This document shows, piece after piece, positions 50,467 to 61,909 of a DNA stretch of 64,000 nucleotides; within the stretch, counting starts at the first letter, position 1; each line of letters opens with the position of its first letter. The DNA comes from Varroa destructor (lineage: Eukaryota > Arthropoda > Arachnida > Mesostigmata > Varroidae). The stretch covers positions 15,798,243 to 15,862,242 of the forward strand of contig NW_019211454.1 of the NCBI RefSeq assembly GCF_002443255.2, given 5' to 3'. Under the pieces are notes generated by a model. That model saw only the letters and a list, made by a program, of their open reading frames with translations. It was not told where the DNA came from and did not search any database. Made by a program: the position numbers and the translations under genes.

Positions 50467-50655
50467 TCAGAAAAGGCTTTCATGCGCCCCCATCTTGGCT
50501 GCTTGGAAAAACAGCCGCTTTTGATGCTCATCGACACTAGGGCGCGACATTTCTGCATGGAGCTTGTTCAAGCGGGCGTTGTCTGCTGTATCAGGTAGCA
50601 GCAGACGCCTGCTCGACACAGAACGGCTCATTGGAGTTAGTTGAAGGCTAACCAA
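50467..50655 (-). other. Possible unrecognised coding fragment (62 codons)
   Basis: The minus-strand frame has a protein-like, charged, helical composition, with segments such as MSRPSVDEHQKRLFFQAAKM. Its codon use is more G/C-ending than the AT-rich flanks. The frame ends with a TGA right after an SLF sequence. An 8-bp hairpin (GTCTGCTG with CAGCAGAC) falls within it. No family is recognised. It could be the 3' end of a small gene, a relic, or chance. Confidence 0.25.
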
Positions 50656-50659
50656 TTAG

Positions 50660-52148
50660 TGGGCTTCGCATCCCCAAGAGCCTACCTTGTTCTCACTAGC
50701 AACACAACAGAGGCGCGATCAAGTTAGCGGGCGTTCTGACGTCAGGGAAGAGATTGTGAACTGACTCGGTGGGAGAGCAGAGCCAGGAGAGGATGCAAGA
50801 GAACCCTGAGGCGATGGCTAACCAGACAAAAATAAGCAGAAGCGCATTAGATAACCCTGAAGAAAATTAGTAGGTTTATACTACTACACTCTGCCACACC
50901 ATATATATGGAGCGAAATATGCCTGAACGTTCTTCCCATACCTAGGCTGTTTCCTATGCTACGGTACATAAGCGGCCCTTTACATTAGCGCAGGCTATAG
51001 CATCGTCTCTGGTGCCGCCCAGTGCACTTCTCGGTTATTAGACGGAAAGAGAAGAAGGCGACCAAGAAAAGCAGGATAGTCGAAAAAACGCGCGTAGTGG
51101 TGAGCGCGTACATACTTCGGTGACTGCAGCTGCCGCCGAAACCTCCCGTCGATCTCTTCTTCGAATCTTCTTCCTCCCCGCCTTTAAATGTCTGCTGTCC
51201 AATGCGAACTTGGTATTTATGGTTAGATATGACCAGATGCTATGGTTATCGATGCCTTTGTCGGCGACCTGCGGCAGCTCCTCTATATAGCTTCCTACCA
51301 ACAACGGGCGTCCGTTCGTGTTAAGGGCTTAAGCAGCGAACTTGAGCTCTACGGTGCTTAACAACTGAGTACGCGGAGGAACGCAAACGCGGTAGGCAAC
51401 AAAGTTAGCTAGCAGTAGGGAAAGAGTTCTTTCAGCTGGATATCGGTCATTTCTGCCTCCTGTCTGTACAGGAGACGACGTTGCAGGTGGCTCTGGGGCG
51501 AGTAGGACAGACCGACCGGGTCGAGCTGGAAAGCCGTTCGATTGCGCAACGACGGCTGGGCTAGCGATGTCTGCGGAGGCTATCGAAGCTCCGAGATTAC
51601 GTCGGGTGCAGCCAGACGGCTCTTGGTGGGCTTGCCGCCCAAACGTATTCTCAAAATCTCGGGATGGCCTTCGTAATATATCCAAATGGTGTTCGGGACT
51701 CAGGTCTCACTAACAACGTGCCCATTTAACTACTTGTTTTGCGCGATAGCTTGTTTGCGGGTATTCACAAGTCCCAACTACTTGCGTAAACCTTGTCTTC
51801 CGCATAGCCCCAAAGGAAACAGTCGGAGGGCATTAGGTCATGGGACGCGGAAACCACGAGAAGTTACGGTTTCTAGAAATCAATCGATCGACAATGGGAC
51901 TGGGAACGAGAGATATTCCGTTGCGATCTGTGTGGCCCACAATTCCGTCCAGTTAGGCCCAGACACTGTTATTCACTTTCCAATGCAGTACCGTAAAGAT
52001 GATAGCTAACTTGACCGGCCATAAAAGGTTTAACCTTGAAATAAATTCAAGACAGATCCTATATACAAATATATGTATATATACTTTTCGTAATCATGAA
52101 CTGAAACTATTGTCATGTGCATTGAAATGTATTATACGAACCAAATGT
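50660..52148. other. No recognised gene
   Basis: A minus frame at 51685-51329 (118 codons) is rich in Ser, Pro, Ala and Arg and lies in GC-rich DNA. It could be a disordered-protein exon or simply a compositional frame. No domain is visible. Confidence 0.35.
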
Positions 52149-52234
52149 TTTACTCCGTATATATTCTATGAATATATATAGAGTAGAATATATATGGAGT
52201 AGAATATATATTCATAGAATATATATGGAGTAAA
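52149..52234. repeat. Long AT-rich palindrome, 31-bp arms
   Basis: The arms 52149-52179 and 52204-52234 are complementary over 31 positions with one G-T wobble (G at 52157). They carry the mixed-sequence part ACTCC...TTCTATGAATATATAT and its complement, so this is not merely an AT repeat. The 24-nt spacer contains GAGTAGAATATATATG, and part of this is repeated directly in the right arm. The structure could be the fused ends of a small inverted-repeat element or a locally rearranged AT-rich tract. Confidence 0.85.
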
Positions 52235-52239
52235 GTAGT

Positions 52240-55200
52240 AGAGTACCCAACCGACAGCCGACATACCTCCACGGCTCGTCGAAAAAGTGAAGTGTCGTTA
52301 TCATAAAATGACACGAATTCTCATTTTTGCCTTTTGCTAAATTAAGAAGTTGAGGACGATGTAGCATGTACAGGAACGCAGTTGAAGTGGGGTCTTGGGA
52401 CGACAATCCTCAGCGACTATAGTCCTTCCCACAAGGCTCCGAGGGCAGATTAGTTTTACCCAGCCAGATTAAGCGAGCGCCAGCAGCATCCGGTACGATA
52501 GGCATCCGTTATGTAAATTGTTGAAAAATATTTAGGAGAAGTTACGGGTACATGGGGGCAATACACGGGAGGCTGGCTTCAGGATAGAATTGTTGGCTGT
52601 ACAGCTTCATTTGTGGATCGTTTCTTCCGCATGTCCAAAAACATATGACTTTAGTGATACTGCTTTTGGTTACGTTTTTCCCTGTGTTCTGGTCGTTTTT
52701 TTTTTTTATAATTTTCGTTTAACCATAAACAGCGTTCCATAATGCTTATGTGTCTCATAAATTGTAAGCAACTGGAGCTGAAGTACCTTTTCGATTCGAG
52801 AAATCACTTGCGGATACCATACTCCTATTGTAAATATAGTGCGAATAACGGTTAGTGTTTTGCAAATGTTTCGTTTTTACGTAGTACGTAATATAGTACA
52901 CACTAGGTGTTCGAGCCTTAATCTGATTATGCTGTGCACTCCAAACGTGATCCTTCAACCGTTTATCGAACTGCTTTAAGACGATCAACGGAACACGCGA
53001 CGAAATAGTAACACTGTCATATCGTCTCGTCGTCTTTTGCAATCAGGTCAACTTTGACCCGGTAGAACGAAGAGGCCAAGCTTAGGCAACAAGTGGATTT
53101 TCAGGAACCAAGTAACCCTGCAGTTGTACAAATATCACAACGTCGTAGTAGTGAACTTTTTCTGTAATGATCTTTCCTACCCTCGAGCCACAATCACCAC
53201 GGTCAGACCAGTGTTTCCCGGAGTCGAACTTGTCGGGTTTAGTCAGTGGATATGATTCGTGTCTAAAAGATATCGGACGCTTTGGAGGACTACCCCCCCC
53301 CCCCCCGCCCAGAACCGTGCACACCGCTTCTTGCGATTCTATCGGGAAATTAGAATAGATTTGAACGACTATTTTAATCATATAACTGATACTTCCTTTG
53401 AAGCTTGCTATTAAGCGCTTGCTTTTTTCCCTTAATATCAGGTAGTATCGAATATCGGCTAATCTTACAATCCATTGATATCTTATAGCACTAAAAAGGT
53501 GCCAGTGGAATCGAACGCTGAAATAATTACTAGAAAGCGATTATTATTATTATTCAGCAAGTGTAGTCTAAACAGTCCTCTGAAGTCAGTTCCTAGATAA
53601 AACCAGTTTAGGGCTTAGCTCGACGACCTCTGGATTGTATATTTCGGGAAACTAGGTAATGCCGCTATCGCCCAACCTGCAGAATTGCTTGTCGTTAAGG
53701 CCACACATAGTACATTTTTTTTTAAACTCAGACAAAGAAAACACGTAGGAAGGACCACAGGTAAACTCCCCTAAATCTCTAAGTGTTTCCCGTCGTTTAT
53801 TTTTATTACGAAATGTCTTTCTGGACTTGATTGCAGTTGCAATAAGCAAAGACGCTTGGCTGACTTTAGATTTATTTTCATGAGAAGCCCTCTTCATTTA
53901 TATCTGGAACATGATCTCAGCGTCTAAATCGTCCTCTAAGCTTTACCAGCCAGACTGTATATAAACCAAGTTCAATCTATCCGATTCTACTGACTCACTG
54001 AAGCATTCTGCAATCGATTGATTTGGTCAAGCTTAATAATTGGCTTTCAACGCCTGTACAGCTGCACAGAGCTTCCTTTTCATACACTCAAAAAGAAGCT
54101 ATGAAAATCTTCTCTTCCGACCTGGAAATTGGAAGATCTGTGTTGACTCGTGTAGCTTTTGACGCTAACGTGCAGATTGCTCGCGTTTATAGTGCCCAAT
54201 GCGGCTTTCATAAAACGCAGCAGCATATCGTGCTAATGGTTCGTAGACAGATAGCGCCTGCTGCAGAGGCGCTTCCGCGGACGCGATCGCTCTTCCATCT
54301 CGAATTGCGCGAACGTGGAAACTTTTGACAATTCACAAAATTTGATTCTGCATCTATGGAACGTAGCAGTAACATAAAATATCGTAAAACACACACAAAA
54401 AAACAAGTTGTGTTTAATTAGGCAATATAATTAATAACGGGAAACGTCGTAGCGATAAGTACATACGAAGCTGGATCGGGACGACGTAACCCTTCAGAGC
54501 AGCACGATCCTAAACTATGTCCTGTCAACAAACGTTTGCGTTTAACACTTATTCTAAATAACACCGCACAGCACGACTCGTATACGCTTCCGTACGAGTT
54601 ACGTACAATTGTAGACGAAGTCTCATATTTGAACGCATACGGCAATTGTTTATCGTGTCAAAAAAGACTATGATTTTCTAAGTGCCTCCAAAATTTAGCG
54701 TCCTTATTCGCTAGCGTAGTTCTGCAGCGCGTTTCTGGCCTGGTTCAAGCCTATTTCGTTGTACTGTTGGACATTCGCTAACGATAATAATAAATAACAC
54801 TAATACTGGGATGCCAGTCAGTAACCTTTTGCTAGCCAGGGCCTAGCCAATGAAAAAATAAAATAGGTAGAATAGCCTCTAGCCAATTAGATGCGTACAA
54901 TATACAATCACTTTGAAATTAGCTTTTATTTCGTATATGCCTATCTTATAGTATTTCGAAAAATCTTTTGAGTTCCACGTCCAGTATCACAACTGGGCTT
55001 TGTAAGAATTTCTATTTAGCAGATAGAGATCTAGTAGAAGGTCGAATAAATGATTCTTTCTGTTTATACCACTCCGCTACATAACTAGTAACACATCATC
55101 AAATTATAATGTGGGCATTTTCAAATATCACTAAAGTGACGACCATAAAACATTCAATAAAATCACTTCTAGCTAGTGTTTATTTTCTACCTACGGATCA

Positions 55201-56110
55201 GTTGCGAGCTTTTCTCAATTGACCGTCATATTGTTTTCCTGTTTCAATGCCGTAGATACAGTTTCTCATAACGGTCTCCTGCTGCTAGCCTTAGGTAGCT
55301 GGACACCGATGACTGCACGACAAAACGCGATAACATTATTAGTCCGAGGAAGCCAATATAGCTCGCACTGTTACAAGAACAATACACTAAGCATGAATCA
55401 GCTGGCTTAATTAGTTAGTTACGCATGCTAGTCACAACAGTCAACCTCGGAACTGGTCGTCCAGCTATCGGTAGACGTCTACGTACTCAGATTGACGACT
55501 TGATGCAGTCGTTCCCACCATCAAATCAGGCAACACCATCAAATCACTACCAAACACTCGAAATAGACACCGAAACGAAGAATCACAAGTTCTAAATATA
55601 TACTACGATCAATACACGCGATCCGGCGACTGCACTATGATTACTTGAAAAGCAGTATAGTAGAAAAAAAAGTTTCCAAATTTCATCAAGGTGTTGTCAT
55701 GCCCCCCGGAATCGGGCAGCCCTCAAATAGGCCGCTGTAATGTTTCGAAATACACAACAGATGCTGGCACATTACATAGTTCTCAGGTTCGAATCCAGGC
55801 GTATACACACTTCCCTTCGTGCCATTTAAGGCGATACGTAACGGTTTAGTGCACTTGGCGTAAAACAGAACACATCTAAGTGAAGTAGCTGAAATTTACA
55901 CTGAAAACAGCTGCTAAATAGTAAAGTAGAAAGAAAGTGTACGAAAAAAAAAACGGAAGCATTAGTATTTCGATTCAGCGATGCACGGTGTACATCATTG
56001 GGTAGAAGCGCAATATCATTTTGCTTGAGCGGCGAGTTCTATACCGTTCTCTCCATGGCCTAGCATGTCCTGAGGCATTGTGCAGGCTGAAACAGGCACA
56101 CTACTATGCA
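52240..56110. other. No recognised gene; homopolymer tracts
   Basis: A T12 run lies at 52696-52707 and a C14 run at 53293-53306. Open frames near 53.0-53.4 and 54.0-54.4 kb reach about 100 codons without recognised motifs. At about 55,786 the sequence GGTTCGAATCC resembles a tRNA T-arm / B-box, but no tRNA fold surrounds it. Confidence 0.4.
53293..53306. repeat. C14 homopolymer
   Basis: Fourteen consecutive C residues, followed by G and three more C. It is unusually long for this moderately AT-rich region and a likely site of length error or instability. Confidence 0.88.
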
Positions 56111-56117
56111 GTAGCTT

Positions 56118-56381
56118 ATGAAGTTTTCCGATGCAGGTGAAGCTTTAATCTATTTAAAAGATGGCGACTGTCAGGCTTCGTGAGTGAGTAAGTCTTACTT
56201 GGTCTCACTGGCTCCCATGGACAATTGGCTAAACAAAGCAAAGAAACATGGATACAGATACCATTACGATGTTAAACGAAATAGAAAGGCAGTTCTTCAA
56301 AACTTGACCGTAAGCGTTCAGGAGGATATGGCTGTCGGACCAGCATCGAACCGTGGCAGATCAAGGCGTCGCATCGCGTAA
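56118..56381 (+). other. Unrecognised open frame interrupted by one TGA
   Basis: Starting at ATG 56118-56120, the frame reads for 87 codons to TAA at 56379-56381, with a single in-frame TGA after KDGDCQAS. The peptide on both sides is protein-like: MKFSDAGEALIYLKDGDCQA before the stop, and tryptophan, lysine and tyrosine-rich sequence (MDNWLNKAKKHGYRYHYDVK) after it, ending in a basic RGRSRRR tail. This could be a relic with one nonsense mutation, or two exon fragments. I do not recognise a family. Confidence 0.25.
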
Positions 56382-56389
56382 GCTATAAT

Positions 56390-59300
56390 GCTATCACATG
56401 CACGTAGATGCTAGTACATGCAGGCATAAATTGATTACATTTAGAGCATGTGTATGTGACGACTCCAGCAGTCTCATGATCCTTAGCGGGCAATGTTGGG
56501 AGCGATCGGCAGTGCGTAGGTTTCAAATTTTTTTTCAAATTCACAATATTATCAGAAGAGCATACACTTTCCACCAATAGCCAAGGACACACACTTTTGA
56601 GGCCAAATGAACTCTCGAGACTTGTCTAAGACCAACAGTTCTCGACATGAGAAATGTTAACCTTAAAACATTACCACTGAAGGCGATAGGAGTAATCTAC
56701 TTGGCTGTATTACGGTCAGGGCCTCCTTGCACAATTGTCCTCGATACAAACACTTTGGCCAACTTGCTAGGTTCAAGGAGTATTCTAACTGTGCGAATAG
56801 ATAAAATCAAAAAGACCAATCGTAGAAAACGTTCTTGAGACAACAAACGCCTTTACGAGTAAATTCTATGCAAATTTTATACATCGAATAGCTAGAACTA
56901 TGGACGCACAGGCGTCATCTTCAATCGTCGAGTTAAAGTAAAATCCAGTAATAAGAACGTATCGCGTGCATCTTTCGGCAGCGAGGTATTCACAGATTTT
57001 TCGGCAAGCTGAGGTATACTGATGCTACACCAGTCGCCAATGCAGTCTCCAGCGGGAAACGAAGCTGCCCTATGTTACTCGATGATCCTAATGTGATAAT
57101 CATCAATGTCAAAGCAAAAATTCAATTTTGGCGAAATAGGAAAAAAAATAGTAAATGTCTTCGCGGTAAAACAGTTAAGGCCTAAATAACATGGTAATGA
57201 TAATCTATAGATAATATATAATATAAGATAAAGCAATCTGTTTGTTATGCTGCAGCGAATGCCGTGAGCATCCGGAGAATCCACCTAGCTACCAATGAAG
57301 TGTGCTATCCTCCACATGAAAGTGTATATTCTAAATTTATCTATTAAATATTATATAAATATACTTTATATTTGAAAAAAAATTATAATAACTACAGGTT
57401 ACATAATTTTCTTACTGTGATATTTGGCGTGGTTTTCGGTAGCCGCTTTTGACATAATGAACATAGCTTTCGAAAGATGCTACAGTTTTATTCAATGGTC
57501 GTGTGTTTAAGAATAGTCTCATAGATGACTTTTCAATATACATATTCTACTAGTATCACCATATTTGTCCTCACTTCGACCCACTGAATTACGTCACTTA
57601 ATTGGCAAAAAACGTAATTTTTTCATGTCCTATTATTGGCCTATGGAGAAACGTTCTTGTCGAATACTCGTAAAAACGTCGCCAACATTGCTACATGTTT
57701 GGCTCCATTCTCGCGAACGCAGGTACGACAAACACGATAGATTCGATCTATTTATTGATATCAGTTGCTTTAGACGTCCCCGTTGCAGAACTGAAGCCTC
57801 AGTCACATTTTAGCTTCGTTTTATAAAGCCTACTAAGGGCTCTTTTGATTCTTGCCCTTAAGAGCAATTTTATCGCTTCATCTTTCACGATAATGAACTA
57901 CCGAGCGCTGATTAAATCAAACGGCAAAAATATTCATCACACGAAAACGAGGAATCGCACCGGATAAGAGAGCGTCAGATTAAAATAACGGAGGCGGTCA
58001 GCGTTAGAGGGTTCTGCCAATTGCAATCTTACTGCCTGCCTACGTAAACGAGATAGGTCGGCGGTGTAGTGCAATTCCGCGTTCCGTTTGTGAATCGTGC
58101 CGCTGCACCTCTTAATGGATCACTCGCTTCGAGCGTTAAGAGAAATACGTATGCTAGGATGATTCATTGGATAGCGAAAGAATAGCAAAAATAGAAACTT
58201 ATATAAACTTACTTACGTAAAAGACAGGCGAATGCAGTCACGCATTTTAAATCACTTCCTAAAAACTTGCATTAATAAGTTTTTCGAATGAGTCTGAATT
58301 GACACATACAAAGATGCAATGCCATGTTAGTAGCCTGGTCCTGCCCTGGTCCAAACAGCCCAAATAGCATGCCACTAATGCCTGGTCCTCAGCTTCCTCT
58401 GGTTCGACCCTCATGAGCTCTTGCAGATACAGTCAATAGCCATTTATTATAGGTCTTAGCTTTGTATAGTACTTTGCCATTGTCCCGATTATCATTATTA
58501 CGGTCAATAACCTAACATTATTCAGACATATGAACTAAGTGGCGTTTATGTTTATACTCCACTTTTTCTATTTATTATATAGCAAGCATTCAGCAACAGA
58601 ATCTTCGTCTAAAGGGATGAATGGTGCTTTTTCAAACGGTAAGTGATCGCCCGCTTCAGATCTTCGATTGCCATATCATTACTCGTTTCCGATTTAATCA
58701 TCAGCTTTTTCTGCCTAAGTAAGCGGGCAGTGTAAGCCAGGTTAAGCAAAAGCACACATTTTTACTGATGAAAATTAGGTCTATGAAAGCCTGCAATGCT
58801 TTGAGCGTCCGTCTGTCAACGCAACGTTCACAACTGTCGCACATTGTTACTAATATAATACGATAGCAGCAGCGGCTGAACCGGCAGATGCAAATGGCCA
58901 GGTCGCGCGCCAGGCAATGTGAGATAGTATCGCCAACTCCAGCAGCAACAGCGTCATCAGCGGTTCCGGCAGCGGTGGAAACTGTTGTATAACTTACAGC
59001 CATATTAACCAGACAGCTTCTGGATGGGGTGCGACACTGCAGGGAGTAAAAAAGAGAAACGAAGAAAGACCGAAAGCCAAAAAGCAAGAGGCACTATTTT
59101 TGTCTGCCTGCGCGCTACCGGCTACCTGCTGTTCTTATGACAAAAGAAATAATACAAAGGATGCTTGTTGTTGTTGTTGTTGTTGTAGTTGCTGTTGTTG
59201 TTGTCAGCCGCAACAGCGGCAGTGGCGCCATGAACCGGCGAAACGCACGCAGACTTACCTAGTATTTTTGCCAACAATTCATATTTTTGGCAACTTAGTA

Positions 59301-60170
59301 ACATGACAACATCACTAAGGGCATAATTTGATGCGAGTAGCGTATGTCGCCCGTCCTACGTACAGCAAGGGAGCAACGTCTATACAATGTGCATATAAAA
59401 GCGAGCAGCGGGCGACGGGCTGTAGGCAAGGCAAGAAAAATAAAGGTAAAAAAGTGAGTGGAACACGGAAGCCCGTAGGTTCTAATCAAAATTTTGCAAT
59501 CTCATATATTTATTGTAGCATTTCGTATGAACCGTCTAGCTCGGTAAAGTGTACCGCGAGAAAGTTAGCGTGCTATACCATCTTCGTACTGATGCGTCAC
59601 ATACAGGCCACGCAATATGATCGTGTAGTGTACACGGTGGCTCTTTTTACCTGCGAATCGGTCAACAAGTAAACCCACCATGTCAATTTACGTAAAATAT
59701 TAAAAAAACTGTCACAAGATGGACCAGTGTCTCTGCACCGGCTGCTATATATCTGTGACATCTAGTTTGTTCTTATGAGTTCCGTTTTCAAATTTTTACT
59801 TATTTCCCGCCTTTGTGCTTGACCGATTCTCGAAATACGGGCGAATGATGATTGCCAAACAGACGGAGAAGCAATTCGACAAAGTCGGTCCCTCCCGCTA
59901 TCGAATGTATTAACCAAGGCATTATCAGTAGCACTTAGTATCATCAATGTGGTCGCAAGACCCTACGCGTTTTGTCAAGCGCTAAAGACAGCACTGGTCG
60001 CGAGGCTGCGGAATGAGACCGGACCCCGGTTGTATAGTGGCTATTAACACTGAATACGTTTTTTGATTGTAATTGGGTTAAGTAGACGCTGTGCAATGAG
60101 AGAGAGGCATGCATATGCAGACGACTGCGAATCAATTGCCATTACGTAAATGGATGTGCCTGTCAATATC
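56390..60170. other. No recognised gene; minor hairpin and (TTG)n
   Basis: An imperfect hairpin at 58109-58142 pairs CTCTTAA with TTAAGAG around a small CTCG/CGAG stem. A cysteine-rich minus frame at 59087-58701 (128 codons) and a plus frame at 59328-59672 (114 codons) show no motif I know. The DNA near 57,100-57,420 is very AT-rich. Confidence 0.4.
59165..59203. repeat. Interrupted (TTG)n repeat
   Basis: About 39 bases of TTG units, interrupted once by AG and once by C. On the opposite strand this reads as CAA. It lies in no recognised coding frame. Confidence 0.9.
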
Positions 60171-60179
60171 TACGCGGGT

Positions 60180-60639
60180 GTTTTGAGCGACGATGTGTTG
60201 AATTTTTACTACCAACACAAGGCACTGCCAAAGCTAATATTGACAAAACCGTTCCAACCGCTTCAAGCCTTGTCTACCATGCAAGGAGATAGATGCTTCA
60301 AAGAGGGCTAGGCCAACGAACGAAAATATCCTATTAGTGAGAATTTATCATATATCTCAAGTGTTTCAACACACATGACAATGGCAAGCCGTACAGATTC
60401 GCTGTTGGCGATACTGAAAGGATCAATGAACTTGCTAGGATACTATGCCGGCTTGGCCGACAAGGTACATGGCTGTACCATTCCTATAAGGGGTAAGGGG
60501 TAAGCACTTTTCGTATACGAGGACGAGTCCGTTGGTGTTTGAAATCTAGTTCTTTCGTGACGCGTCCCGATACCGACGTGTTGAAAGCTGGTATTAGCAT
60601 CAAATGCTGGCTTTACTGTGATCGTGAAGCGGAACGGTG
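60180..60639 (+). pseudogene. Aldehyde dehydrogenase (ALDH1/2-type) relic, 5' half
   Basis: Conserved ALDH segments appear in order on the plus strand but in shifting frames. First is GTAKANIDKTVPTAS near 60,220-60,275, matching the region where the family has a D-x-D/A-V-x-A-A-R helix. Next comes HDNGKPYRFAVGDTERI near 60,370-60,420, the family's L-x-N-G-K-P region. After a frameshift there follow YYAGLADKVHG, then VYEDESVGV, and finally NAGFTVIVK, the segment with the cofactor-binding lysine. Several in-frame stops are present. Only roughly residues 60-190 of a normal ALDH of about 500 residues are visible. The active-site cysteine half is absent, because the copy ends at about 60,639 against a mariner relic. 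ALDHs oxidise aldehydes with NAD(P). This copy cannot be functional. No intron is apparent. Confidence 0.8.
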
Positions 60640-61645
60640 AATTTTGTCTCATTTAAAGTACTTCCCATCCTGACGTTACCCACTTGTGCCAGCGCTTCTT
60701 CCAGTCCGGCCAGCAATTCTAGAACACAATTTTTCTAATAGATTTTAGCTTCCTCAGCAGTTTATTCAGTATCATTAAAGCCTCGCTTTTTCATCATTGG
60801 AAATGAGAAAGAATTGCAAGGGGCTATGTCCGGAGAATAAGTGAGCTGAACTATCGTTACGGTGTTACTTTTCAATAGAAATTCACGGACAAACATGTGC
60901 AGGTTAATTAGTGTCATAATTTTGCAATACAGCTGTCAATAGTCTTTACAAATTCAATCGTTTTCTTCTTGTTGCTTTTCGAAAAACGGCGTAGAACTTG
61001 TCGTTAATGTTCCTTCTTGTAAATCCGACCTAGTGGCAGGAACTCGTGGTAGGCTACGCCGTTGAAATTGACTACAGTAAGAAGAACCTTCGACCGAGCT
61101 TCGCGAGGTTTTTCAGCCGTCGCTTTTCGATATGATGCTCATTTACGATTATGATAATTTTCATTATTAGATGTGATTTGTTTGATGGTAGAATATAGAC
61201 ATTGGCCTCTTATCGGCTCTCTTAAAGCTTATATATTTATAATAATTATATTTTTCATTTAAATAACTTCATTTTTTTCAGTAATGAGGGGCTTTGATAG
61301 AGAAATAGCATTCTATAATTGTTAACGATAAGGATTCGCTTCGTTGACTTCAAATTCAAAGGCTTTTGAGTAATACTCATTCTATTGTTTTTAATTCGAA
61401 TTTCAGCAATTTCGCAGCTGATTGTTTCATGCTCAAAACCGTAAACATTTCTTGGCGTCATCTAAATAATATCCAGGCATTATCAGCAACTCCTCCAAAC
61501 TGATAGTAATTTAGCAATAACCCAAATAATTTTATTAACTTTTTGTATGTTGTTATTTGTTATTGAAGTACTGAGGCAATCTCAGCCTCTTCACGGCCCC
61601 CTTGAAAACGTTTGTAAAGGCTTTTTATTCATAGAGGGTTTTCTG
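60640..61645 (-). mobile_element. mariner-family (DD34D) transposase relic
   Basis: Read on the minus strand, the segments follow mariner transposase order. TLYE and LYKRFQGGREEAEIA lie near 61,640-61,563 (the end of the helix-turn-helix region). Degenerate sequence follows over 61,460-61,255. Then come AEKPREARSKVLLTV and GVAYHEFLPLGR near 61,120-61,030. MFVREFLLKSNTVTI and YSPDIAPCN lie near 60,890-60,810. MMKKRGFNDTE is at about 60,800-60,770, and DWKKRWHKWVTSG at about 60,705-60,665. Multiple stops and frameshifts are present. The third catalytic aspartate, normally the D of the AP-x-D motif, reads N. The first catalytic region (the GDE-type motif) is not recognisable. The copy stops at about 60,640, just past the sequence matching the family's FEGDK end, with no terminal inverted repeat seen on either side. 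It is an old, inactive copy. Confidence 0.82.
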
Positions 61646-61762
61646 CAAGCAACATTAAGTATTTCCACTTTATTTACTTCTTAAAATAAAATTTAACACA
61701 AATTGTTTAATTTTTATCACAAATCGTCGATCTCACAGAAGCGAGAGTGACGTCTTTGAATT

Positions 61763-61781
61763 CAGGCGTCGACAACGCCTG
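61763..61781. repeat. 7-bp GC-containing hairpin
   Basis: CAGGCGT at 61763-61769 pairs with ACGCCTG at 61775-61781 across a 5-nt loop. It lies outside the recognisable mariner transposase relic and could belong to its untranslated end or be unrelated. Confidence 0.5.
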
Positions 61782-61842
61782 TAAATGTGAAGGCACGATT
61801 GTTGACGTGAATTTCAAGAGCTGAGAATTGATACAACCCGCG

Positions 61843-61905
61843 AAATTAAAAAAAAATTGAAGTTTTGAAATTTTTAGTTTTGGAACTTTAATTTTTTTTT
61901 GACTT
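61843..61905. repeat. Imperfect AT-rich inverted repeat, 22-bp arms
   Basis: The arms 61843-61864 and 61884-61905 match at 19 of 22 positions, and two of the three mismatches are G-T wobbles. Much of the arm is a nine-base A or T run, so low complexity contributes. It lies between the mariner relic and the second ALDH relic. Confidence 0.6.
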
Positions 61906-61909
61906 TTAT

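Noticed and set aside
55740..55815. Possible tRNA or tRNA-derived SINE around GGTTCGAATCC
   Set aside because: The T-arm-like sequence has one stem mismatch, and no acceptor stem, D-arm or anticodon arm can be placed upstream.
58109..58142. Sequence TGGATCACTCG resembling the start of 5.8S rRNA
   Set aside because: The likeness covers only about a dozen bases and does not continue. The same bases sit in a small local hairpin.
60365..60400. HDNGKPY first read as a plus-strand transposase HDN motif
   Set aside because: The following codons (FAVGD, then AGLADK) match aldehyde dehydrogenase in order, so the motif is the ALDH DNGKP segment.
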